Shown: one piece after another, positions 8,403 to 15,520 of the stretch
Layout: each line of letters begins with the position of its first letter
Numbering within the stretch: position 1 is the stretch's first letter
Assembly (NCBI GenBank): GCA_035543455.1
Contig: DATKKE010000017.1
Span: 1-51,030 of the forward strand
Origin: CAIKOD01 sp035543455
GTDB lineage: Archaea > Halobacteriota > Methanomicrobia > Methanomicrobiales > Methanospirillaceae
Length of the DNA stretch: 51,030 nt
Direction: 5' to 3'
Made by a program: the position numbers and the translations under genes
Notes under the pieces: model-generated
What the model was told of the DNA's origin: nothing
Databases searched by the model: none
What the model saw: only the letters and a program-made list of their open reading frames with translations

Positions 8403-8429
8403 AGAAATATCTCCACCCCGGATGAACTA

Positions 8430-8880
8430 TATCTGTCATCTGATTTGAAGATCACTATTTAGATCGTTACAGACTTTCCTAACCTGCGAAAACAGGTCGC
8501 TGAAAAACAATAACGATAATTTTCTGAGTTTAAATTCACCATGAGTGGTAAAAAAAATGGGTTTGCTGACATCATGGAGATTAACAAATTCGAGCGCTCC
8601 GATGCTCCGGGAGCTCTGCCCTGCCGCCGTTGCATCCCTGGTCGGAATAGTGAGAGGTCAGAGAAATATATTTGTTTGTCGGTGCAATGCTAACCTGTCG
8701 GGATGCCATCCTGATGGGGGAGGGGCGAAACCCCCTCCTGTCGAGGTTACACATAAAAGAACAGACGAGGGATTCAACAAAGCTAAAAAAAACAGTTAAT
8801 ATTTTATTTTTATACTTACTCCCCCCCGGGATAATTTTATCTGATCTTTGGTTCATCAGATCATAAGGAGAGCGTGGGGT
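8430..8880. other. Intergenic region without a convincing gene
   Basis: This 450-base region separates the divergent parA-like gene and the small membrane protein gene. Frames present are short, overlap on both strands and lack ribosome-binding sites. The one clear structure is the GC-rich hairpin at 8719-8738. An A/T-rich stretch at 8785-8820 precedes the gene at 8881 and may contain its promoter. Confidence 0.5.
8719..8738. repeat. GC-rich hairpin
   Basis: GGAGGGG (8719-8725) pairs with CCCCTCC (8732-8738) around CGAAAC. This is a seven-pair, nearly all-GC stem with a GNRA-like loop. No T run follows on either strand, so a simple terminator is not obvious. Confidence 0.55.
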
Positions 8881-9057
8881 ATGGATGACGTCCTGAGTTA
8901 TATTATCATTGGAATCATCATGTTTGGCATTGGCATAGTATCAGGCTATATGGCAACGGGGAGGTATTATGCTACAAGATTTATCCGGGTTGCGAAGGAA
9001 TGCGAAAACGCCAGAACCATCGTTCCATTAATTGCCGAACTGGAGAGAGAGTCATGA
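8881..9057 (+). CDS. Tiny single-helix membrane protein, copy 1 of a tandem pair
   Basis: The 58-residue product (MDDVLSYIII...) has one membrane helix (about residues 5-26) and a basic then acidic tail, ARTIVPLIAELERES. GGAG lies ten bases before the ATG. A longer reading from 8848 would run through that ribosome-binding site and is rejected. The gene at 9122 encodes a clearly related protein with the same layout (SY, one helix, R.A..C, TI.P...ELE). The pair probably arose by duplication. The function is unknown. The cytoplasmic tail may be a docking peptide for the neighbouring signalling proteins, which is a guess. Confidence 0.7.
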   Translation: MDDVLSYIIIGIIMFGIGIVSGYMATGRYYATRFIRVAKECENARTIVPLIAELERES

Positions 9058-9121
9058 TTAATAACGTTCAGTCCAATGCCAGTCAGGATAAATCCGGGGT
9101 TCCGGATAGGGAGGTTTAACC

Positions 9122-9304
9122 ATGGTGGATCCCTTCAGCTATCTTCTGATTAGTATTGTCACCCTGGGATTCGGACTTCTGGTCAGCTTCCAGATAGCCC
9201 ACATTTTTTATATCCGGAAACTTACGCGATTGGCCCGCAGATGTGTCGATACAGGAACCATCGCACCAATTCTGGTCGAACTTGAAAAAACGCATCAACT
9301 ATGA
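9122..9304 (+). CDS. Tiny single-helix membrane protein, copy 2 of a tandem pair
   Basis: The 60-residue product starts MVDPFSYLLISIVTLGFGLL. It has one membrane helix (about 6-29) and a tail reading LARRCVDTGTIAPILVELEK that parallels the tail of the upstream copy. GGGAGG lies seven bases before the ATG. It starts 64 bases after the stop of copy 1, in the same direction. I know no named family. Conservation of the tail between the two copies suggests selection on it. Confidence 0.7.
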   Translation: MVDPFSYLLISIVTLGFGLLVSFQIAHIFYIRKLTRLARRCVDTGTIAPILVELEKTHQL

Positions 9305-9314
9305 TCAAGCAGCC

Positions 9315-9348
9315 ATCCTGGAACTGAAACAATCCTGGAACTGAAACA
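9315..9348. repeat. Exact 17-base tandem duplication
   Basis: ATCCTGGAACTGAAACA occurs twice without a gap or mismatch, just past the stop of the small membrane protein gene. It is the second such short tandem duplication in the first 10 kb. Confidence 0.85.
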
Positions 9349-9536
9349 ATATTCAGGAGAAGTAAATCTCCCTAATGGCTCCCCCAGAGCGGAACCATTC
9401 TGAAGATTTTTACCCTTATGCGCATGGTCCAATGTTTAGGGCCAATTCGAAATTTCCAATTTCAGAAGACATATATCCTGTGATTCAATAAACGATGACC
9501 GGGTGTCGGACGTTCGGATCGCCTGATAATCTCTTT

Positions 9537-9740
9537 ATGCCATTCTCCCGGTATCATACCTGGTCTGAGTTTCCCGGGTCTGAGTTTCCTGGTGCCGGGA
9601 TCGGGCTTGCCACCACGAAGAAAATAATCCAGCGGCATGAAGGAGATACCTTCTCGGATAGCGAGCCGGGAAAGGGTGCATCTTACTATTTTATCCTCGG
9701 GATACCTGATGTACCTGTCAGGAGAAGAGGGAAAAGATAA
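9537..9740 (+). pseudogene. Remnant of a sensor histidine kinase C-terminus
   Basis: The fragment reads MPFSRYHTWSEFPG, then GAGIGLATTKKIIQRH and SEPGKGASYYFIL. These are the end of a histidine-kinase ATP-binding domain: the PF.R.H region, the G2 box GxGIGLAT, and the SEPGKG..F.F strand. Everything upstream (receiver, PAS, dimerisation domain, N and G1 boxes) is missing. An in-frame 15-base duplication repeats SEFPG. The fragment sits just before the REC-PAS-MCP gene. It is most likely a decayed kinase rather than a working protein. Confidence 0.75.
9564..9593. repeat. 15-base tandem duplication inside the kinase remnant
   Basis: TCTGAGTTTCCCGGG is followed directly by TCTGAGTTTCCTGGT, an imperfect second copy. 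It duplicates the residues SEFPG in the ATP-lid region. This kind of change is expected in sequence no longer under selection. Confidence 0.8.
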
Positions 9741-9828
9741 TCTCCAATGAAATGACCACTTTTTTAAGCATACACATAAATTGATGAATTACTAACAGAT
9801 TTCATCTGGGGAAGAGAGAAGATCACAC

Positions 9829-11988
9829 ATGACTGATGAAATAAGAGCTCTTGTCGTTGAAGATTCCCAGGACGATGCAGCCTCACTTGTCTTTGAACTT
9901 ACCAGGAGAGGGCTTAGCGTACACCATCGTCGGGTTGATACCGCTCACGACATGCATGATGCACTCACAAAGGACAAATGGGACGTTATACTCTGCGATT
10001 ATTCAATATCAAATTTCGGCGCGATCCCCGCATTGCAGTTGGTTAAAGAATTGAAGGTTGATATTCCATTTATCATTCTTTTAGGGGTAGATGATGAAGA
10101 ATTAGGGGTCGAAGCAATGAAAGCCGGTGCTCATGATTTCATCATCGAAGGCAATTATTCCCGCCTGGTACCCGCAATCAAACGGGAAATTGAGGAGCAT
10201 GCTACCAGAAAAAAGGCAGAGGAGGAAGTCGAAAAGCAGCGCCAGTTATCGTTTACGATGGTCATGCAGAACCCCCAGCCTCTGCTGATTACCAAAAAAA
10301 GCATGGATGTCAAGCTGGCGAATGAAGCATTCCTGCTGATTAGCGGTTATTCCGAGGCGCAGCTCCAGAAAATGAACCTCCGCGACTTCAGAGTCCTTGA
10401 AAAGAGCGGAAAAGGTGTCCGCGAAGCACTCGAAACAAAAAAAGGAGTGACCGGAAAAATCAAAGTTGAATTTCCAACCGGAATTTTCTATCTCGAACAG
10501 CATACAATCCCTCTCCTTGATAAGAACGGCGATATTGTCAGCATGATGGCCGTTTACAGGGATAGTACCGAGAGAGTCAGGCAGGACACAATAAAAAAAG
10601 AGCTCGCGGATTTTACCAGCTCGTATCTTTCAGTGCTGGCGGAAAATCTTTCACTTCTCGCCCGTGGAGACCTGAATTTTAACATGGACATCCCGCCGGT
10701 GACGCAGAATAACAGGGAAACGTGGGAAAATTTCAAAGAAATAAATAATAACCTTCAGCAGGTCAGGGAAGCATTCTCAAGCCTTATCACTGATGCAGAT
10801 ATGCTGACAAGGGCTGCCGTTGATGGGATACTTGCAAAAAGAGCTGACGCAGAAAAACACCAGGGAGATTTCGCGAAAATTGTCCGTGGTGTAAACGCCA
10901 CCCTCGATGCGATGATAAAACCGGTCAACGAAGCGATACGGGTTTCCGATACCTATGCAAATTCCGATTTTTCCATAAGATGGGATGAAAAACTGATCGT
11001 CACAGGAGATTTTATAAAATTCAAAAATGCGCTTAATAACATAGGGATCCAAGTTTCAAAAGCCGTATCCCTTATCAATGAACAGGTCGCTAATCTCACC
11101 GTTGCAGCTGAGCAGGCACGCGCGAGCCTCCAGGAGATTGCATCAGGGGCGGAACAAATTGCCCATAATTCACAGAAGGTCAACAATATAGCGATAAACG
11201 GGTCGCAGGGGATGGAACAGGTCTCACGGGTAATGGGAGATCTTTCTGCTTCAGTTGAGGAAGTTGCCTCCAGTATGGAATCGGTGGCAGACCTTGCAAA
11301 AAATACCGATTCACTCTCAAAAGAAGGAGCAAAACTCGCTCATAAAGCCGACCAGAGTATGAATAAAATCGGAGAATCTGCACAGGTCGTTAACGAAAAT
11401 ATCGGTGAAATTAATTCAAAAATGAATGAGATTGGTAAAATTGTCGAGGTCATCAGGGATCTTGCGAACCAGACGAATCTGCTTGCACTTAATGCTGCCA
11501 TTGAAGCTGCCCGGGCTGGGGAGGCAGGAAGAGGATTCGCTGTGGTCGCTGCGGAAGTGAAGTCCCTTGCACAGGAGTCACGCGGTTCGGCAGAAAATAT
11601 TGCGACGATGATCGGAGATCTCCAGCAAAAGTCCCAAAAATCCGCCGAAGCCGTTGGTGTCGCCTCCCATCAGGTGCAACAGGGAGGGAAGGATGTTGCA
11701 GAAGCGCTAGAATCCTTTAACGGGATCGTCGAGTCGGTAGGAAAAATTTCAGGCAGTACACAGGAAGTATCACGGGCAGCTGAACAACAGGCGGCCAGTG
11801 TCGAGGAAGTCAGCGCAAGTGTTATCGAGGTATCAGGGCTTATTAACAACGTATCAAAAGAGGCCAGCAATGTCGCAGCAATAACTGAGGAAGCCTCGGC
11901 ATCGATCCAGGAAGTCAATAAAGTTGTCGAACAGGTGAATGACATCGCCTTAAAAGTCTCGAGAGAGATGTCCCGGTTCAAAGTCTGA
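9829..11988 (+). CDS. Cytosolic chemoreceptor: receiver-PAS-HAMP-like-MCP signalling domain
   Basis: The 719-residue protein has no membrane segment. Residues 1-125 form a receiver domain with acidic pocket E11/D12 and putative phospho-acceptor D57 (VILCDYSIS). Residues about 135-250 are a PAS domain. Residues about 285-430 look like tandem HAMP-type linkers. Residues 450-719 are an MCP signalling helix pair with the hairpin tip LANQTNLLALNAAIEAARAG. It should form cytosolic arrays with CheA/CheW. The receiver carries Leu85 where Ser/Thr is usual and Glu107 where the switch Lys is usual, so phosphorylation signalling may be lost. It lies near PAS-cheW, cheR and a parA-like gene. The ATG follows a GAAGAGAGAAG purine stretch. 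Confidence 0.92.
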   Translation: MTDEIRALVVEDSQDDAASLVFELTRRGLSVHHRRVDTAHDMHDALTKDKWDVILCDYSISNFGAIPALQLVKELKVDIPFIILLGVDDEELGVEAMKAGAHDFIIEGNYSRLVPAIKREIEEHATRKKAEEEVEKQRQLSFTMVMQNPQPLLITKKSMDVKLANEAFLLISGYSEAQLQKMNLRDFRVLEKSGKGVREALETKKGVTGKIKVEFPTGIFYLEQHTIPLLDKNGDIVSMMAVYRDSTERVRQDTIKKELADFTSSYLSVLAENLSLLARGDLNFNMDIPPVTQNNRETWENFKEINNNLQQVREAFSSLITDADMLTRAAVDGILAKRADAEKHQGDFAKIVRGVNATLDAMIKPVNEAIRVSDTYANSDFSIRWDEKLIVTGDFIKFKNALNNIGIQVSKAVSLINEQVANLTVAAEQARASLQEIASGAEQIAHNSQKVNNIAINGSQGMEQVSRVMGDLSASVEEVASSMESVADLAKNTDSLSKEGAKLAHKADQSMNKIGESAQVVNENIGEINSKMNEIGKIVEVIRDLANQTNLLALNAAIEAARAGEAGRGFAVVAAEVKSLAQESRGSAENIATMIGDLQQKSQKSAEAVGVASHQVQQGGKDVAEALESFNGIVESVGKISGSTQEVSRAAEQQAASVEEVSASVIEVSGLINNVSKEASNVAAITEEASASIQEVNKVVEQVNDIALKVSREMSRFKV

Positions 11989-12068
11989 AACTGCCCTATC
12001 TCGATGCGGAGGTACCGAAAAAGAGGTCATCCGGGGATGACGAATGAAGTATCCGGTATTGCTCGAAT

Positions 12069-12108
12069 AGAAAAAAATAACGGAAAAAAGTGCAAAATTT
12101 AAAAAAAA
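12069..12108 (-). terminator. Poly-T terminator of the TPR gene
   Basis: On the minus strand three T runs of six to eight bases follow the end of the TPR gene by about 55 bases. Poly-T tracts without a required hairpin are typical archaeal terminators. On the other strand this is only an A-rich tract. Confidence 0.45.
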
Positions 12109-12117
12109 CCTCGTTTT

Positions 12118-12131
12118 CGGGGCCGGCCCCG
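12118..12131. repeat. Perfect 14-base GC palindrome
   Basis: CGGGGCCGGCCCCG is fully self-complementary and lies between two converging genes, next to A/T-only DNA. It may be a transcript-end structure. It is one of several GC-rich hairpins confined to intergenic DNA here. Confidence 0.6.
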
Positions 12132-12164
12132 CGGGAGAATAACCTGGCCTAAATATAATTATTC

Positions 12165-12635
12165 TTATTTCAGATTTTCAAGTTCAGATTTTTGTTTTTT
12201 CATTAATTGCATAATTTTTTCCCTCACACTGTCGGGCATATCGCATTTTATCGGCCCGATAATTTCTTCAGCCTCATTTTCTTCTGGTTTTGGAATTTCA
12301 ACAGCTCGTGCGAGATCAGGGTCAAGTTTTTTTGCCTGGTCCCAGGCACGTCGCGCATCATCATCCCGGTTGAGCCCTCCGCTAAGGTTTATTCCCCTGA
12401 AAGCCCATAAATTTGCGTTCCCCGGATTAATTTCCAATGCCTTGGCATAATACTTATCGGCTTCCTCATATTTACTCTCAAAAGCAAGCAGGTCGGCTTT
12501 CAGAGCCAGTTCATCGGATTTATTGAGAAGGTCCTCTTTTTTACTCCAGATTTTCTTTTCACCTTCGGAAATTTTTACCGCTCCCTTCATTGTATATTCA
12601 GATTTCGATATATCAATATTCGTATGGTTCCTCAA
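12165..12635 (-). CDS. TPR-repeat protein
   Basis: The 156-residue protein holds about two tetratricopeptide repeats (residues 45-115, with SKYEEADKYYAKALEINPGNANLWAFRGINL and DDARRAWDQAKKLDPD), then an acidic linker and a charged C-terminal helix. TPRs mediate protein-protein contacts; no catalytic part is seen. The start shown is a TTG at 12635. An ATG at 12590 is an equally reasonable alternative, and neither has a clear ribosome-binding site. It converges with the chemoreceptor gene. Confidence 0.75.
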   Translation of the reverse strand: MRNHTNIDISKSEYTMKGAVKISEGEKKIWSKKEDLLNKSDELALKADLLAFESKYEEADKYYAKALEINPGNANLWAFRGINLSGGLNRDDDARRAWDQAKKLDPDLARAVEIPKPEENEAEEIIGPIKCDMPDSVREKIMQLMKKQKSELENLK

Positions 12636-12765
12636 TATCCGGACATGGTCTTTACCGCAAAAGAACAGATCAAACGCGATGAGTAACAGAACGGAACATA
12701 CAATTTATAATTGACCGGGACGACCTATGTAAATTCTTTTAAGGCGTGAAATTAAAACGGAAGAT

Positions 12766-12957
12766 ATGAGTGATACTGCAGCAACAACGTGCCGGTATAT
12801 CTGCCTTGAATGTGCCTATATTTACGATCCGGCCAAAGGAGACCCCAAAAGAGGTATATCACCCGGGACACCGTTTGAAAAACTTCCTGACACATGGATG
12901 TGCCCTGAATGTAAAATAAAAAAGGCAAAAAAGGGAGTTTTTAAACGATTGGATTGA
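12766..12957 (+). CDS. Rubredoxin
   Basis: A 63-residue one-iron electron carrier with the two rubredoxin knuckles, CLECAYIYDP and CPEC, and the conserved GDP...PGTPFEKLPDTW stretch between them. It is slightly longer than the usual 52-55 residues, with a basic C-terminal tail (IKKAKKGVFKRLD). It stands alone. A second rubredoxin is encoded with the flavodiiron protein at 38356-38520, so this one may serve another partner. Confidence 0.93.
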   Translation: MSDTAATTCRYICLECAYIYDPAKGDPKRGISPGTPFEKLPDTWMCPECKIKKAKKGVFKRLD

Positions 12958-12988
12958 TTTTTTTCGTTTTTTTTTCTGCGTTTTTAAT
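12955..12988 (+). terminator. T-rich terminator after rubredoxin
   Basis: Directly after the rubredoxin stop come long T runs interrupted by single C/G bases (12957-12985). This is a typical archaeal poly-T terminator and supports a single-gene transcript. Confidence 0.5.
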
Positions 12989-13146
12989 GTAAGAACCTGG
13001 CCATTTCATTTGGAGGGTACTATTAATCTATCTAATAGCCCTGATAGGCGTATCAGGATCGATTCGGATTTACCGCTGGGTATTCGGATACAATTCAGGT
13101 GCGCGATTCTAAAGGAATATATAGAGATGGGAATAATTCTGAATCA

Positions 13147-13893
13147 ATGATCCTGAAACTAAAGCACCTGTTCGTTGTCGCCTTGATAATTGCGGTAGTA
13201 ATTTCGGCAGGGTGCATCGTCCCCACGAAAGATGCGAAACCTACTCCTTCTCCAACATCAGGGGTTAATTACTTTGTCCCGGGTTCAGGAGGTTCGGGAA
13301 GTAACCAGGACAACACAGCAGGCACTGCAGGCAGCGACAGTTCCCAGGGTGTAACACCCACGGCAACTTCGGTAGTCCTGCCTCAGGACACCCGCTACCT
13401 GACACCGGTTAACCCGTTGTCAACTCTTAATAGCAACACCTTGGATTACAGGAACCATACCATCCCTGAACCTACCGCCGCAACTATCCGGTATTCAGAG
13501 ATCTATAACAATACGCTGCCATTGAACGATTATGCCGTCGGGTACCAATACGACCTCACTAGTCCTCCCCTCATTATCAATTATGCGGTTACTCCGAAAA
13601 TGATCACGAGATCTATCTGGTATGAAAGTAAAACCGGGTCTGTTGATTCATCGACACAAAGCCGGGGTGATGTAATTGAACAATCGACCCAGCCGGATCC
13701 GAATGCCTGGTTTGAAGTGACGGTCAGGAATGTTGATACGAATAAGGTAGTCCTCGATGAAGGATTTGGGAAAACATTAGGCGGCGATCTTGCAAAGAAT
13801 GTCACGGTCCAGTCATCAGGCAAGTACCAGATTGATATGCAGGGCAATGCCGTGACGGTAACGGTAAAAATGTATATCAGGAATTCGACTTGA
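13147..13893 (+). CDS. Secreted lipoprotein of unknown function
   Basis: The 248-residue product begins MILKLKHLFVVALIIAVV, followed by the lipobox ISAGC, so it should be exported and anchored on the outer face of the membrane. A Ser/Thr/Pro/Gly-rich linker follows (about residues 28-75). A beta-rich domain ends the protein, similar in composition to many archaeal surface lipoproteins. A GTG at 13099 in the same frame would put 16 polar residues before the signal peptide and is less likely. I do not recognise the domain. Confidence 0.78.
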   Translation: MILKLKHLFVVALIIAVVISAGCIVPTKDAKPTPSPTSGVNYFVPGSGGSGSNQDNTAGTAGSDSSQGVTPTATSVVLPQDTRYLTPVNPLSTLNSNTLDYRNHTIPEPTAATIRYSEIYNNTLPLNDYAVGYQYDLTSPPLIINYAVTPKMITRSIWYESKTGSVDSSTQSRGDVIEQSTQPDPNAWFEVTVRNVDTNKVVLDEGFGKTLGGDLAKNVTVQSSGKYQIDMQGNAVTVTVKMYIRNST

Positions 13894-14261
13894 AATTATT
13901 TTGGGGATAGGATAAAGTCCACCCTGACCTACAGCTGGTGCAATTATTTTGATTTCAAACAGACCTGATTCGAGGAGTTTTTATTTCTCGTTACTCTCAT
14001 TTTTGTGAGGACGTCTATTCAATAGGTTCGCGGTCGAATCTTAAAACCACGTGTAATTGGATTCAGTTCTATCCCAACCGGGGGAGCCACAGCGGCGAGG
14101 CAGAGCCCCGAGAGGCGTCATTGAATATCGATAGAGTCAGAAATATATTAAGGATCGATATTACACAATCACCTTGATTTTTATTTCACCAGGAAGTACG
14201 TTCACGGGCCTGATTCATTAAAATTTCATGGAATAGAAGAAAAATAGCAGTGATGTTATGA
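13894..14261. other. Intergenic region, no gene seen
   Basis: This 368-base stretch separates the converging lipoprotein and mobA-like genes. It holds a G/C-rich patch at 14079-14116 (AACCGGGGGAG ... GAGGCGTCA) set in AT-rich DNA and a short T-rich patch at 13978-13990 that may end the lipoprotein transcript. I see no tRNA fold and no coding frame with a ribosome-binding site. Confidence 0.5.
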
Positions 14262-14858
14262 TTAATCTGTGGAGTACTCATTGATCCTTTTGAGGTCTTC
14301 CATTTTGTTGATATTTACGAATGTTGCCAAGAGAGGATCAAATTGTTTTAAATTCTCTACCCCGACATACCGGACATCGAGATTTTTAATCATATCACGG
14401 AGAGACAGGGATTTGTGAGTGTTCAGATAACGGAGGAGGGCAGTCTTCCGGTATACCGCGTGAAGCGGCTCAAACATTTCCGAACCCCACGCAGGAATTA
14501 CGGCATCATATCCATCAATGAGAGAGAATAAGTATAAAACAATATCGCGGTTCACCAGGGGCATATCGCATCCCGATATAAACAATAAATCTCCCTTCGA
14601 GGCCAACACACCGGCATGAATGCCCCCGATCGGGCCCATTCCCTTTCTTATATCCGGGACACAGGTAACATCCTTAAATTGGACGAACCGTTCGCACTGA
14701 CCCGGGTCCCTGGCTACGAGGACGATTTCATCTACAGCCGGAGAAAGCGTTTCAAGAAGTCGTTCGATAAAGGTCTTCCCCTGATGGACAAAAAAGTATT
14801 TCTCCCGGCCCTGGGCCCTTTTCGCCTCCCCGCCAACGAGGATTATTGCAGTTTTCAT
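14262..14858 (-). CDS. mobA: MobA-like molybdopterin-guanylyltransferase
   Basis: MobA attaches GMP to molybdopterin; in methanogens the bis-MGD cofactor is used by formylmethanofuran and formate dehydrogenases. The 198-residue product has the nucleotidyltransferase N-terminus ILVGGEAKRAQGREK (Gly9-Gly10, Arg14, Lys20), GMGPIGGIHAGV and the metal-binding SGCDMPLV. It is the usual length. The ATG at 14858 gives this N-terminus; a GTG two codons upstream (14864) is possible. The gene is monocistronic. Other sugar-nucleotide-type nucleotidyltransferases share the fold, but the spacing fits MobA best. Confidence 0.82.
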   Translation of the reverse strand: MKTAIILVGGEAKRAQGREKYFFVHQGKTFIERLLETLSPAVDEIVLVARDPGQCERFVQFKDVTCVPDIRKGMGPIGGIHAGVLASKGDLLFISGCDMPLVNRDIVLYLFSLIDGYDAVIPAWGSEMFEPLHAVYRKTALLRYLNTHKSLSLRDMIKNLDVRYVGVENLKQFDPLLATFVNINKMEDLKRINEYSTD

Positions 14859-15058
14859 GGTCACCGGTATTAATGTACGAATTCAGGGTTTTTTGTTCAA
14901 GTAAAATATGCGCGGATATCAGTCAGTCACGGGAAAAATATTACGGGACTGGTCTGCCAGAGATATTTTCACCCTTTATCCCTTTTATCTTGGAGCGTCC
15001 GATTAATAATTAATATGATTAGAAGGGTTATTTAACTTCCATAACCTGATCGATTGAA

Positions 15059-15520
15059 TCACGGTTTTCGGGTACCAGGGGGACGTGATCTTCGGTTAAC
15101 GGCTTTTCTCTCCAGGTCGAGAAGAAATATTTTAATTTCAGGCGACGGGGAAAATCCTCCTGGCCCGTTCTTTGCTACTACCCTGTGGCAGGGGACGACG
15201 ATCGGTGTTGGATTCCTGCTCATCGCCTGGCCAATTACCCTTGGCGACGTATTGAGACGCGCTCCGATTTCTCCATAGGTAACCGTGCTTCCATAGGAGA
15301 TCTTTGCAACTTCCTCGTAAATTCTTCCGTATGGGGTAGAATGGGTAATGGCGCTGCTTCTCATCAAACTGAACGGTTCTTCCCTTCCGGAACAATATCG
15401 TTTGAATGGCAGGGGTACATTTCCGGGGATACCGGTCCTTGAAAAAATTACCCGGTTGACGCATGTCCCCGACCACCAGACATGGACAAACCACAGGCCC
15501 AGCCTGCATGACCCGCTCAT
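15059..15520 (-). CDS. ogt: Methylated-DNA-protein-cysteine methyltransferase
   Basis: This suicide repair protein takes alkyl groups from O6-alkylguanine onto a cysteine. From the ATG at 15520 it has 153 residues. The helix-turn-helix part (SYGSTVTYGEIGARL) precedes NPTPIVVPCHRVV, in which Cys111 is the acceptor. The N-terminal domain is short and divergent. The ATG overlaps the stop of the helicase gene (TAATG), so the two are translationally coupled. An ATG three codons upstream (15529) is an alternative. The pairing suggests a small DNA-repair operon. Confidence 0.87.
   Translation of the reverse strand: MSGSCRLGLWFVHVWWSGTCVNRVIFSRTGIPGNVPLPFKRYCSGREEPFSLMRSSAITHSTPYGRIYEEVAKISYGSTVTYGEIGARLNTSPRVIGQAMSRNPTPIVVPCHRVVAKNGPGGFSPSPEIKIFLLDLERKAVNRRSRPPGTRKP

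Noticed and set aside
8545..8866. Several frames on both strands between parA-like and the small membrane genes
   Set aside because: They overlap each other, contain the GC-rich hairpin and lack ribosome-binding sites.
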